Shown in pieces: positions 17,249 to 25,610 of a stretch of DNA of 64,000 bases. Numbering within the stretch: the first letter of the stretch is position 1; each line of letters opens with the position of its first letter. Under the pieces are notes generated by a model that saw only the letters and a list, made by a program, of their open reading frames with translations, was not told the DNA's origin and ran no database searches. The DNA is taken from the NCBI GenBank assembly GCA_020636045.1, contig JACJYP010000001.1, positions 1 through 64,000 of the forward strand. The letters are read 5' to 3'. A program made the position numbers and the translations under genes. Source of the DNA: Lewinellaceae bacterium (GTDB lineage: Bacteria > Bacteroidota > Bacteroidia > Chitinophagales > Saprospiraceae).

Positions 17249-18319
17249 TCAAGCGATTTTTTTAGCCAGGTCCAGCAGGTTTTTCCGGACTTTGGCGAGG
17301 TTCACGTTCAGGTGTTCGGTCAGCGCGGTGCCGGCCTTTTTGTCGGCGAGGTATTGATTGTAAGCCGCTTCGGTCATGACCAGCTGCTCCTGGTCATCGG
17401 CAGGTAACTGGCCTTTGAAAATGTTCAGCATGGAGATGGCCGATTCGTCTTCGCCCCTGGCAACGAGCTGGGCAACAGTGGCGGCGGTGGGCGACAGTTC
17501 GTCAATCAACCGGCGCATTTTGACGGGGTACTTTTCTTCGAAACGCCGGTGCAGTTCTTCAAAGAAAGTCCAGTCGGCCCCGATGTAGCGGATGTTGAAC
17601 TGCTGGAGGAAAAAACGCTCCATGTCGGCATCCTGAAAGGTTGTTTTGAGGACGTAGTTGCGGCTGTTGTTGCTGAACTGGTTGTCGTTCATGTTCAGGT
17701 AGCGCAGGAACAACTGGGTGTACCAGCGCTCAAAATGGAAGCCCACGAAGATGTAGGTCGTTGTTTTCATCAGGGGCAGGCGGAGTTCGTTGGGTATTTT
17801 GAGGTCGGCCAGCAGGGTTTTGAGCATTTTGAACAGGTCGTCGTAGTCCAGGATCAGCGACTCCTGGTCTTCCACGCTGCCGCAGAGGTTGTACAGCAGG
17901 GGATTTTCCTCGGTGGGGCGTTCCACTTTGGCATCCTGCTCTTTGTTGTTGCTGGAAAAGTAATCGAATTGCAGGCGCAGTTTGTACTGGGCAAAGGCGT
18001 CCAACAGAAACTTGTCAGGGTTGGCCGAGATCATCAGGCGGAACGGCATTTCGGCGATCTTTTTCAGCATCGCGTCGTCCGGCGCATTGTTCCGGTAGAA
18101 GCGGGCGGCCACCTGCTGGGCAGTGGTCTTGGTATCGCTGTCGCGGAACAGGAAGAGGCCGTCGCGGCTGTAGAAATGCTGCAATTTGTCGCCGAGTTTT
18201 TCAGTCAGGGCGGTGTGGAGTTGTTCCTGGGCGCCAGGCAGGAAATTGTGGCCCAGGAGGAGTACGGCACGCTGTTCGGCGATATCGTCGAGGATGTCGT
18301 CCCAGTTGAAGGTTTCCAT
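17249..18319 (-). CDS. SIR2-like effector with C-terminal EAD11-like domain
   Basis: 356 residues. The N-terminal Rossmann-like part has LLLGHNFLPG (20-29), MISANPDKFLLDAF (95-108), LLYNLCGSVEDQESLIL (141-157) and YIFVGFHFERWY, matching SIR2-like domains of conflict systems, several of which degrade NAD+. At residue 146 Cys stands close to where many SIR2 NADases have His, so activity is uncertain. Residues 276-356 (VAQLVARGEDESAISMLNIF, YNQYLADKKAGT, NLAKVRKNLLDLA) fit an effector-associated (EAD11-type) adaptor pattern. First gene of an operon with the nSTAND ATPase. A TACTTTCG element (18368-18375, minus strand) may be its promoter. Confidence 0.82.
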   Translation of the reverse strand: METFNWDDILDDIAEQRAVLLLGHNFLPGAQEQLHTALTEKLGDKLQHFYSRDGLFLFRDSDTKTTAQQVAARFYRNNAPDDAMLKKIAEMPFRLMISANPDKFLLDAFAQYKLRLQFDYFSSNNKEQDAKVERPTEENPLLYNLCGSVEDQESLILDYDDLFKMLKTLLADLKIPNELRLPLMKTTTYIFVGFHFERWYTQLFLRYLNMNDNQFSNNSRNYVLKTTFQDADMERFFLQQFNIRYIGADWTFFEELHRRFEEKYPVKMRRLIDELSPTAATVAQLVARGEDESAISMLNIFKGQLPADDQEQLVMTEAAYNQYLADKKAGTALTEHLNVNLAKVRKNLLDLAKKIA

Positions 18320-18542
18320 CGCGAATGGGGAGGATTGAATGGTGATTGGTTTCGGTTAATGCGATAGCGAAAGTAGGCAAATTGGGTGTATCTACCGTAG
18401 AAGCCCTATTATGGGAGATGATATCGGCTCTTTACCCAGCTGCCCCGCTGGCCCAGATTCTTACCAAGCTATAATGCGCTCGCCAGCGCCTGCGCCAATA
18501 CAGTAATCGATTCATTTGCCCGCACACAGCTACCAATAAAAA

Positions 18543-18575
18543 ATGCTCCCCGATCCTGGCAGGACCGGAGAGCAT
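18543..18575 (-). terminator. Rho-independent terminator
   Basis: ATGCTCCCCGATCCTG and CAGGACCGGAGAGCAT form a 16-bp stem with two mismatches. On the minus strand it is followed by a T tract (TTTTTTATTGG). It lies 22 bp beyond the stop codon of the 834-residue gene. Confidence 0.75.
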
Positions 18576-18596
18576 AATACGCGACGGGGTGTGGGT

Positions 18597-21101
18597 TTAT
18601 CCGGGGGTCGTTTCGCTCGTGCGGTTGTTATCTTCCTTGCATTCCTCTACTACATTCGTATCGTCGACGGCAATGGTAACCGTGCAGTCGGGGTTATAAC
18701 AATTGCCGCCCGGCGGCGTGGAAAGGGTAAAGGTGGCCGAGGCGCCGGCGGGAAGGCCGCCGGGCACAAACTGGTTGAGCACGACACCGGGATCGATCGC
18801 GATGCGGATGTTGAAGGGGCCTGCGTCGGCGGTCCCGATGTTCGACACCGTAAATTTAACGGTGGTCACGCAGGAGCCTGCGCCGGTGGGGCAGTTCACC
18901 TTGGGGCTGTCGGCAATATCGGACACCACGAGGTCCGGGCAGCCATCGCCGGGTTTTACGGGGGGCGGCTCGAGTTTGCGTTCGGCGATCTGCTCCACAT
19001 CGACGGATACGACGCGTTGCGGCGACAGGAACGACCGCGGTTTGGCGGCTGTGTACACGGCCGTCACATCGAGCGGCGCCGGGCTTTCCAGCACCACAAA
19101 TCCCTTAATGTATGGCGCGGGCAGGCCGCCGGGAAACAGCCTGCGCTGCAAATCGATGCAATCCACTTCGAGCGCGCCGTCGGGGCTCAACCGATCCACA
19201 GCGATGGGGTATATTTTCCCTTCTCTTTGTCCGGCCGGCGGGTAGGTCAGCGCAAGTTTTTTGAAAAACTCGATGTTATCGTTGCCGGGGTTGTGGACGT
19301 TTATGGCCGTGGCATAGATCCCGCGGGAAAGCCGCAGGTTATCGGGTTCAAGTTGCTTTCCACAAACGATCTTGGCGGTGTACATATATTTGAAATCCAC
19401 GCCGCAGAGCGGATTTTCGATCCTGCTGATCAGGGTTTTCCATCCTGCCGCCGAACTGGCGTCGTAATATTCAGAGATGAACCAGAAGGTGCAGTCGTCG
19501 GAAGGGTCGACATTCATCGAACTGTAGTCGCCCCAACGCGAAAAGCCGGTCTGCGATCCGCCGCCGTTCACCAGTACGGTTTCATTTGAAAGGGTACCGA
19601 GCGGGTCGCCGGTGCGGCGGCTGGCATAGCGGATGCCGGGGTAAACATTCCCGCTCGACACGCTGTATCCGAGGGCAATTTCTCCGTCGCCGTTCATGGC
19701 GATGCTGCCCATCCACCGGTTCGTGCTGTTGTCGGGCGAAAAGGTGCCCTGCTGATGAATGCTCCAGGCGCCTCCGGCCCGGCGCAACTCATACCAGCGG
19801 ATGCCGGCGAGATCGCCGCCGCTGGCATCGACCGTCTGGTTGACGACCATCGTTTCATAAGAGCCGAAATTCCGGTATTGGGGTCTTCGCATCAGGCGAT
19901 TGGAGAGCGGATCGAGCCTCATGGACGTGCCGGGCTGTGGAATGCAGGGGCGCGGCAAGGCAGGGCCGCACATTTCAATATCGTAGGGAGCGGTAGCGAG
20001 GTTGACCACATTGCTAAAGGACGACGAAGCAGGAACGGCAAAATCAACGTGAAATTCATAGAGTTCGAGGCGGTCTTCACCGCCGCCCTGCATGGGGCCA
20101 TCAATGGAGCGAATGAAGAGGCCCGGCGAGCCGGCAGCAGGGAGCATGTCGCCGTCAAGATCGGCCGGCAAAATACGCGTTCGCGCACGGCCTGCACTCA
20201 GCGACGGCAGGGTAAACTTGATATTGGATGCCGGCAGGCCGGAAAGCATACGCTGGCGATCGAACGCAAACACACCGAGGTTGGCGCTCTCGTAGGTAGA
20301 CATGTAATAGGCGTCGGGCCATACGCCGAACTTCGGATAATCGGGAAATTCGCGCATGGGAAAATCGTACCGGAACCAGCCGCCCGCAACGGGATCGGGC
20401 GTCCGGGAAATGCAAATGCATTCGTGGAATCCCGCAGCGCCGCCGGGTACGGCGAACTGGCTTACGAGCCAGCGGTCGGCGATCGGATCGTACTGCACGA
20501 TAGGGTCGCCGTGGTTGTTCGTTTCGCAGGCGCCGCCAAAGCCGGCCCATAAGGAATTGATGGGCGTGGGGCCTGCCAGCAACGCGCCGTTTTTGTCGTA
20601 GATGGCAATCTCGCTGTTCACCATCTGGACATAGTGATTCGGACCGACGTCGCCGACCACATCAGGCGGTACGGATCCGGTTGCCTGTATCCCCTGAAAA
20701 CTGTTGATGACAGGCGGCAGGTAGATGCCGGGGCCCGCTCCAAGGTCGGGGCTGAGGGCAGCATTGTCGGGCGCTAAATCCTGGTGGGCGAGGCTGTCCG
20801 GCTTTTTCGGCACGGGCGCCTCCCCGGGTGCGTCTGCCAGCGAATCGGGGAGAAAACTTTGCGGCACGACTTTGATCGGTTCGCCCTCGCGCCAGCCTTT
20901 GGAGCGGGGCGAACGGCGCAGGTCGACGGCAAAAGTGTCGGGAGTAACGGGTGGGCCCACTTCCGGTTTCTGCACATCCTGTGCAAATGACCGATCGGGG
21001 AAGACCATTGTCAGCGAAATGCCGACACAGAGGAGGGTGATGGTTTTTTGCAGCCACAGCCAGCCTTGGGCCGTGATGCAATTCTGGTGGTTCGTAATCA
21101 T
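18597..21101 (-). CDS. Large secreted protein with C-terminal CARDB domain
   Basis: 834 residues with an N-terminal signal (TITLLCVGISLTMVFPDRSFAQ) after a ~17-residue polar start. The central region (SFQGIQATGSVPPDVVGDVG, NHYVQMVNSEIAIYDKNG, DPIVQYDPIADRWLVSQF) is of a kind found in extracellular proteins of unknown function with sialidase/propeller-like repeats. Residues ~725-830 (DLVVSDIADSPKVNC, TVKFTVSNIGTADAG, NIRIAIDP, ECKEDNN) are a CARDB adhesion-type domain. No sorting signal visible at the extreme C-terminus. Monocistronic with its own terminator. Confidence 0.75.
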   Translation of the reverse strand: MITNHQNCITAQGWLWLQKTITLLCVGISLTMVFPDRSFAQDVQKPEVGPPVTPDTFAVDLRRSPRSKGWREGEPIKVVPQSFLPDSLADAPGEAPVPKKPDSLAHQDLAPDNAALSPDLGAGPGIYLPPVINSFQGIQATGSVPPDVVGDVGPNHYVQMVNSEIAIYDKNGALLAGPTPINSLWAGFGGACETNNHGDPIVQYDPIADRWLVSQFAVPGGAAGFHECICISRTPDPVAGGWFRYDFPMREFPDYPKFGVWPDAYYMSTYESANLGVFAFDRQRMLSGLPASNIKFTLPSLSAGRARTRILPADLDGDMLPAAGSPGLFIRSIDGPMQGGGEDRLELYEFHVDFAVPASSSFSNVVNLATAPYDIEMCGPALPRPCIPQPGTSMRLDPLSNRLMRRPQYRNFGSYETMVVNQTVDASGGDLAGIRWYELRRAGGAWSIHQQGTFSPDNSTNRWMGSIAMNGDGEIALGYSVSSGNVYPGIRYASRRTGDPLGTLSNETVLVNGGGSQTGFSRWGDYSSMNVDPSDDCTFWFISEYYDASSAAGWKTLISRIENPLCGVDFKYMYTAKIVCGKQLEPDNLRLSRGIYATAINVHNPGNDNIEFFKKLALTYPPAGQREGKIYPIAVDRLSPDGALEVDCIDLQRRLFPGGLPAPYIKGFVVLESPAPLDVTAVYTAAKPRSFLSPQRVVSVDVEQIAERKLEPPPVKPGDGCPDLVVSDIADSPKVNCPTGAGSCVTTVKFTVSNIGTADAGPFNIRIAIDPGVVLNQFVPGGLPAGASATFTLSTPPGGNCYNPDCTVTIAVDDTNVVEECKEDNNRTSETTPG

Positions 21102-21530
21102 TGTTGATTGGTTTTAAGAAGTTGTCCGGGCCATTTCTTCGGGCCGGGATGCGCTGTTCAGACGGGGATGCTTGAAACGAAAAATGCGGGTTAAAACCCT
21201 TGATTTTCTCTGATCATCAGCATGACGAGCCTTAGGTGAATCACTCGAACAACTTGCGGGAAAAAATAACGAGCATACTGCTCCCGCCGCGCGGGATATA
21301 CAAATTTGGTTACCACGCTGATAAAATCCGGCTAAATCTCAATAAAGATCGGACTAAAAGTCCGTTCGCAATCGCCGCGAACGCCTTCCCGCGAGACGGA
21401 GAGAATGGTCTGAAAGCGTACGCGATCCATCCGGCTATGGTGAAATGCCGTGTTCTCTCGCTACGCTGGTGCCACACGTTCGATGAATCCCTGTTTTATA
21501 AGGCTGATATCCTAGCGCCTGCGCAAAGCC

Positions 21531-21620
21531 ATATAAATGGCCGTCGCAACACATCGCACACCCTCACTTCCCCGGCGGCACGCTCGGCCGCACCTCGATC
21601 TTGCTCGGCAGGGTGCGGGG
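21531..21620 (-). repeat. Direct repeat A carrying a 3' fragment of the SDR gene
   Basis: The minus strand encodes RTLPSKIEVRPSVPPGK and a stop, identical in protein to the end of the SDR dehydrogenase at 39492. An extra ~35 bp (ATATAAATGGCCGTCGCAAC) is shared with repeat B at 22337 but not with the SDR locus. The rest of the 21102-21676 gap shows nothing I can identify. Confidence 0.75.
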
Positions 21621-21676
21621 GTTCAAATACGCCATACTATGTCAAATCAGGAAGTTTTACAACAAGGTATTTCCAT

Positions 21677-21910
21677 TCAGGCCATGGAAATCATTTCAAG
21701 TTGGGTATTTTGCTTTTTAGCCTGTGCAGTGATGTTTTCAAGTTTGATGGTAATAGAATCTTCAATCCAGGCTTCACCGCATTGGGTACAGACAAACGCC
21801 GGAACATTTCGCACAACTACGACACCAGATGTCAGGTCAACCGTGAACGTTGTAGTACCTGCTTCCACTTTTCCACTACACATGGGACATTGGGATGGAA
21901 TATGTTGCAT
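21677..21910 (-). CDS. MqsA/YgiT-type zinc-finger antitoxin
   Basis: 77 residues from ATG 21910. Two CxxC pairs (CPMC near the N-terminus and CTQC in FVCTQCGEAWIED) form the YgiT/MqsA-type zinc ribbon. The short helical tail (IKLENITAQAKK) would be the dimer or DNA-binding part, but it lacks a full HTH, as in short MqsA-family antitoxins paired with DUF4258 toxins. It starts 1 bp after the stop codon of the toxin gene; toxin-first order is as in mqsRA. It should neutralise the partner and possibly autoregulate. Confidence 0.85.
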   Translation of the reverse strand: MQHIPSQCPMCSGKVEAGTTTFTVDLTSGVVVVRNVPAFVCTQCGEAWIEDSITIKLENITAQAKKQNTQLEMISMA

Positions 21911-21911
21911 A

Positions 21912-22241
21912 TTATTTTCTTTTTGTCTTAAAGTCAGGTTCGAAAATAGTCGAGTCAGGTTCATAAACAGTTATCACAAAAACCTGTTGTGCCGTTTCAT
22001 CAAAAGATGCTACTACGTGAACAGGACGGTTTCTCGGAAATCCCAGAAATAAAGCACTGGGAAATGGTTTATCATATTCATAGCTTTGAACGAGTTCCCC
22101 CTCTTCAAGTGCATCCAGAACCTCTGCCCGAGAAATATTGCGAATAATCATTTTTTCCAGGGTGTGTTTCCTCCATACAATATTGCCGTCACCAAGTGCT
22201 TTCCTGAACAATGATCGATCGAAAGGTGGTTCCATGATCAA
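21912..22241 (-). CDS. DUF4258 / RelE-MqsR-like toxin
   Basis: 109 residues. IVWRKHTLEKMIIRNISRAE followed by EVLDALEEGELVQSYEYDKP, then PVHVVASFDETAQQVFVITV matches the DUF4258 family, small proteins of the RelE/MqsR-like fold that are predicted mRNA interferases. The conserved WRKHTLEKM histidine segment and the ITVYEPD end are present. Forms a two-gene toxin-antitoxin operon with the zinc-finger antitoxin downstream. The pair is bracketed by direct repeats A and B, suggesting acquisition as a unit. Confidence 0.82.
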   Translation of the reverse strand: MIMEPPFDRSLFRKALGDGNIVWRKHTLEKMIIRNISRAEVLDALEEGELVQSYEYDKPFPSALFLGFPRNRPVHVVASFDETAQQVFVITVYEPDSTIFEPDFKTKRK

Positions 22242-22336
22242 AGTTACGTGTTTTCTGTAGATTTACGACTACGGTGACCTTCTGATCATACCTGCCCAAA
22301 CAGACCCAATCCAGCCAAAACCACACCAGAATAAAA

Positions 22337-22417
22337 ATACAAATGGTCGCCGCAATGCCGTACTACTCACATTCTCGATAGTACGCTCGGCCACATCTCA
22401 ATCTTGCCCGGCAGGGT
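22337..22417 (-). repeat. Direct repeat B, degenerate copy of repeat A
   Basis: ATACAAATGGTCGCCGCAA ... GTACGCTCGGCCACATCTC ... TTGCCCGGCAGGGT aligns with repeat A in the same orientation. The SDR-derived reading frame is damaged (TLPGKIEMWPSV). The repeat flanks the toxin-antitoxin pair on its upstream side. Confidence 0.65.
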
Positions 22418-22531
22418 AAGAACAAGGTAAACTTCTCCGCGACATGCAGAGAGGCTTCCCTTGATCGCACCCTGCGATTGTCATGGCATTATTTTTAAGA
22501 CAAACCCCGGCCCGACGAAGTATCCCGCCAT

Positions 22532-23425
22532 TTATTTCCCAAAATAAAAACCCGTCTTTACAAAAAGGCCGTTGTCCAGGTCAAAATTGATCTCCTCATT
22601 ACTGGCGTCCACCACTTTGAACGTGCGTTTCAGTGAAAGCCCTGCCGATAATTCAAGCCGCCCTGCTCCCGGTATGGTGTAGCCCAGTACCGGCCCGATA
22701 TTGTACCGGGAAAACTTTACCGCATCTACCTTTTCAATAGCCGGAAGGTCGCGTTCGTCAAGTTGAAGGTTGTATTGATTGCCCTCCAAACCGGCGTTTA
22801 ACCCAAGCATCAATCGGCCGGCTGTGTATGTTGCCCTGATCTTTACGGGCAATGTTGCATTCAAATCGAGTTTTTCCGTGCGATACCTGAGGTTCAGCAA
22901 CGGCACAAGTTTGGGTTCGCCAAACCCATTGGTATAAGCGGCGCCGGCGCCGATGCGGAGGCGTTCATTGATCTTTCGATGCAATACCGCAGAGCCCTGC
23001 ATAAAGAAATCATCACCGGAAACGCCATCCTTGAAATTGGATGCCAGGGTGGGTTTGGCAAGCAGGGTCATACCCCATTTTTCATTGAATTGCTGGTTTA
23101 GCCCCAGCGTGTACTGTATCGCATGCAGATCGGCTTCAAAGGAATAGTCCGCCGGCAGTTGATTGAAAAAGGTATTGATGAAACTCCACTCCAGGCTGTT
23201 TATGATGGTCGTGCTGCCATTTTTCAGTTGCAGGGGCAGGAATAGTTTGACATCGAATTCCGACACATCCAGGTCGGCGGCATCGAGGTCAGGGCCGGGC
23301 GGCTCCATCAGGCCTACTTTGGGATTGTAGGTGTATGAAATGCTGAAAATATCCACCTGCTGCTGGGCAATGGCGCCGGTGGTGATAAAGAGCAAAGCGA
23401 AAACTGTTATATAGAGCGTTTTCAT
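22532..23425 (-). CDS. Outer-membrane beta-barrel protein (DUF6268-like)
   Basis: 297 residues from ATG 23425, which opens the signal peptide MKTLYITVFALLFITTGAIA-Q; the frame upstream of it has no such signal. The remainder is a run of amphipathic strands (FDVKLFLPLQLK, WSFINTFFNQLPADYSFE, MQGSAVLHRKIN, GFGEPKLVPLLNLRYRTEKL) ending FVKTGFYFGK, with an aromatic near the C-terminus as in outer-membrane barrels. It resembles DUF6268 proteins. It follows the DUF6515 gene by 77 bp on the same strand and is probably co-transcribed. Confidence 0.75.
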   Translation of the reverse strand: MKTLYITVFALLFITTGAIAQQQVDIFSISYTYNPKVGLMEPPGPDLDAADLDVSEFDVKLFLPLQLKNGSTTIINSLEWSFINTFFNQLPADYSFEADLHAIQYTLGLNQQFNEKWGMTLLAKPTLASNFKDGVSGDDFFMQGSAVLHRKINERLRIGAGAAYTNGFGEPKLVPLLNLRYRTEKLDLNATLPVKIRATYTAGRLMLGLNAGLEGNQYNLQLDERDLPAIEKVDAVKFSRYNIGPVLGYTIPGAGRLELSAGLSLKRTFKVVDASNEEINFDLDNGLFVKTGFYFGK

Positions 23426-23502
23426 TGTACAGCGTTTTTTGCTGTCCCGATCTGCAAGATCAGCCTTGCGGATCGGGACATGTTTTATAAAAAGGTGGAA
23501 TA

Positions 23503-24303
23503 TCAGAGGACTACGTATACGGTCATTCCATGCCGGTGGACCGGGCGATACCGTACTGTTCCGACGACATATATCGTTTCCCCGTTGTAAACGGCCGTTG
23601 TGTAGCCGTTGGGCAGCGCCGGCACTTCCACACCCGCAGGGGCATTGACAACGATGTATGCTTTGGCCACCGGATCGTAGCAATAGTAGGTTCCGTAATA
23701 ATAGTAGTAGCTGGCGCCGCTGAAACTTACGGTCACATAGCCGGTCGGCAGTACGACCAGGCGCGCGCCTGTCGGGCCGGAGATCACAACATATCCGCCG
23801 GGGCCGTAACTGTAATACACACCGCCGTAATAGTAATACGTAGTGGTGCCTACTACGATGCGTGTGTGGCCCACCGGCAGGGTGACGACGACTGCGCCGT
23901 GCCGGTGCAGGCTTTTGTAGCGTTTATGGTGGTCTTCCCAGCGATCTTCGCGCGCTTCCTGACGGTCCTCGGCACGCTCCTCACGTGCTTCCTGGCGGTC
24001 TTCAGCAAGCTCTTCTTTTGCTTCCTGGCGGTCTTCAGCGCGTTCCTCTTTCGCCTCCTGGCGGTCGTCGGCACGATCCTCACGCGCATCCTGGCGATCG
24101 TCACGAGCGTCGCTTCTGTCACGATCCAGGGTTTTGGCATCCTGTCTGCCGTTGACCTTGTTTCTATCGCCGGCCTTCACCTGTGTTCCGGTCTTTCCGC
24201 TGCGGTTGTGGTTTCGTTGAGCCATTGCCTGATCCGAAAGCAGCATCAAAGTGAAAACCAGGATCAAACCCAGGCATTTTGAGAAATTGAAATTGTTGAA
24301 CAT
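23503..24303 (-). CDS. DUF6515-family secreted protein with charged 11-residue repeats
   Basis: 266 residues: signal peptide (LGLILVFTLMLLSDQAMAQ), then residues ~60-125 built of an 11-residue repeat (DDRQEAKEERA, EDRQEAREERA and variants) that should form a charged single helix, then a Tyr/Gly/Val-rich domain (TTTYYYYGGVYYSYG, ASYYYYYGTYYCYD, YTTAVYNGETIYVVG) as in DUF6515 proteins. Function unknown; probably periplasmic or surface-associated. A paired LytTR-like operator lies 123 bp upstream. Confidence 0.8.
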   Translation of the reverse strand: MFNNFNFSKCLGLILVFTLMLLSDQAMAQRNHNRSGKTGTQVKAGDRNKVNGRQDAKTLDRDRSDARDDRQDAREDRADDRQEAKEERAEDRQEAKEELAEDRQEAREERAEDRQEAREDRWEDHHKRYKSLHRHGAVVVTLPVGHTRIVVGTTTYYYYGGVYYSYGPGGYVVISGPTGARLVVLPTGYVTVSFSGASYYYYYGTYYCYDPVAKAYIVVNAPAGVEVPALPNGYTTAVYNGETIYVVGTVRYRPVHRHGMTVYVVL

Positions 24304-24425
24304 GACTTTTAATTTTTAAATGATTGTTTCCAGATGGTTCCCGGGGTTGTACTTGTTTAAAAATGATTTTTAATTGATTTGATACCTCAAAATTATGCGG
24401 ATGATCCAGGGTCGCCATGTCAGAA

Positions 24426-24457
24426 TTCCCGAACGTTTACCCTGGATTTCCCAACGT
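24426..24457 (-). promoter_or_regulatory. LytTR-type paired operator upstream of the DUF6515 gene
   Basis: TTCCCGAACGT (24426-24436) and TTTCCCAACGT (24447-24457) repeat with a 21-bp period. On the minus strand the cores are AACGTTCGG and CACGTTGGG, 9/9 and 8/9 matches to the published LytTR consensus [TA][AC][CA]GTTN[AG][TG], with the 12-bp spacer typical for that family. Confidence 0.7.
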
Positions 24458-24509
24458 GTACCGGGCTGGCAATACATATTCGGGAGGCTGGAACAGCGGG
24501 TAAAAACAA

Positions 24510-24545
24510 ACAGGGTTTGCAGGAGTGGATCCCTGCAAACCCTGT
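24510..24545 (-). terminator. Terminator, possibly bidirectional
   Basis: ACAGGGTTTGCAGG and CCTGCAAACCCTGT form a perfect 14-bp stem around an 8-base loop. On the minus strand it is followed by TTTGTTTTT; on the plus strand by CGTTTTCTTTTT. It lies 28 bp downstream of the porin gene 24573-25565. Confidence 0.8.
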
Positions 24546-24572
24546 CGTTTTCTTTTTAAGAATCTGCCCGGG

Positions 24573-25565
24573 TCAATTGCTCTCCATGTAATTATTGAAT
24601 TTTTGCTGAAAATCATGGAAACTCCAGCTCAGCGTAATTTTGGAGAGCGTTCCTTCCAGTGACACGGCATCATTTCCCGAAGAAAAGGTCTGCTGATGGG
24701 TCAGGAACAGGTTCAGGTTATCATTGATATTAAACCCAAGCGTGGCGCCCAGCAGATTGGCTTTTTGCCCGGCCTGTTGTTTTACCACAGAGCCGGTTTC
24801 TTTGGAAACATAATCCGTACTTCCACCACGGATGTAGGAATAGTCCAGCGAAATGAAGGCTTTATTGGTAATATCCCGGGTCAGGTGCGATTCCATTATA
24901 AACAGCCCTTCCTGTTGTATTTCCTGGCCTTGAAAATCGTCGTTTTTTGAAATGAACGTGTAGGACGGGAATACTTCCAGTGTCATGCGTTTGCCGTCGA
25001 CCATTGGGCTGAGGCGCTGAACCATCGGCAGACCCAGTTTGAGTTTGTACTGGTTGCTGCCTATGTTCACCGGGTTGTTCGCATCGTACTGCCCGGTGGG
25101 AAAGGAAGCGGCTGCCTGCAAATAGATCAGCGTCGGGTTTTCATGCCGCAAATAGTCCTTGATCATCAATCCTTCCGCTCCGATCAGGTTGATGGTATTC
25201 GACCAGATAATATCGCCCAGGCCATGCTGGAACAGGGTCGACGAGGTGGCGGCCGGTCCCGAGGGATCGAGGTTGATCGTTGCTGAAATATCGCTGGCCG
25301 GCACAACCAGGGTTGAGTAAAAAGTACGGCCCAGAACCGGCTGGCTGCGTGTGTAAGTCAACATGTACATGTTGTTGGAAACCGTAACATTGGGATTGAT
25401 AAAACTGAGGTTATTGAGGGTGGCATTCGCCCTTCCGTTGATGTAGTGGGCGCTCAGGATATTGAGGTTTTTCGGTACCGCCCAGTAAGTCCGTGCGCCG
25501 TCGAGTTGTGCGAAAGCCTGTATGCTGACAAGGAGCAGGCCGGCTGCGATAAGTATATTTTTCAT
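24573..25565 (-). CDS. Outer-membrane transporter/porin (phenol-degradation MetA-like)
   Basis: 330 residues with signal peptide MKNILIAAGLLLVSIQAFAQ. The pattern LDGARTYWAVPKNLNILS near the N-terminus, SSTLFQHGLGDIIWSNTINL, IYLQAAASFPTGQYD and a C-terminal strand KITLSWSFHDFQ fits the MetA-pathway-of-phenol-degradation porin family, usually annotated as transporters of unspecified hydrophobic or organic substrates. It is 46 bp downstream of the sulfatase gene and presumably co-transcribed with it, so it may handle the sulfatase substrate or product. A strong terminator follows. Confidence 0.8.
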   Translation of the reverse strand: MKNILIAAGLLLVSIQAFAQLDGARTYWAVPKNLNILSAHYINGRANATLNNLSFINPNVTVSNNMYMLTYTRSQPVLGRTFYSTLVVPASDISATINLDPSGPAATSSTLFQHGLGDIIWSNTINLIGAEGLMIKDYLRHENPTLIYLQAAASFPTGQYDANNPVNIGSNQYKLKLGLPMVQRLSPMVDGKRMTLEVFPSYTFISKNDDFQGQEIQQEGLFIMESHLTRDITNKAFISLDYSYIRGGSTDYVSKETGSVVKQQAGQKANLLGATLGFNINDNLNLFLTHQQTFSSGNDAVSLEGTLSKITLSWSFHDFQQKFNNYMESN

Positions 25566-25610
25566 GATGTTTTTTCTTGAATGTGAGTGTTGGTGGTGGT
25601 TTTGCAGTTA

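Noticed and set aside
18440..18500. Further REP copy (GCTGGCCCAGATTCTTACC then GCGCTCGCCAGCGCCTGCGC)
   Set aside because: Some resemblance to the left end of the RAYT element, but too diverged to claim.
21236..21931. 231-codon plus-strand frame
   Set aside because: Runs through repeat A and antisense to the antitoxin; no coherent protein features.
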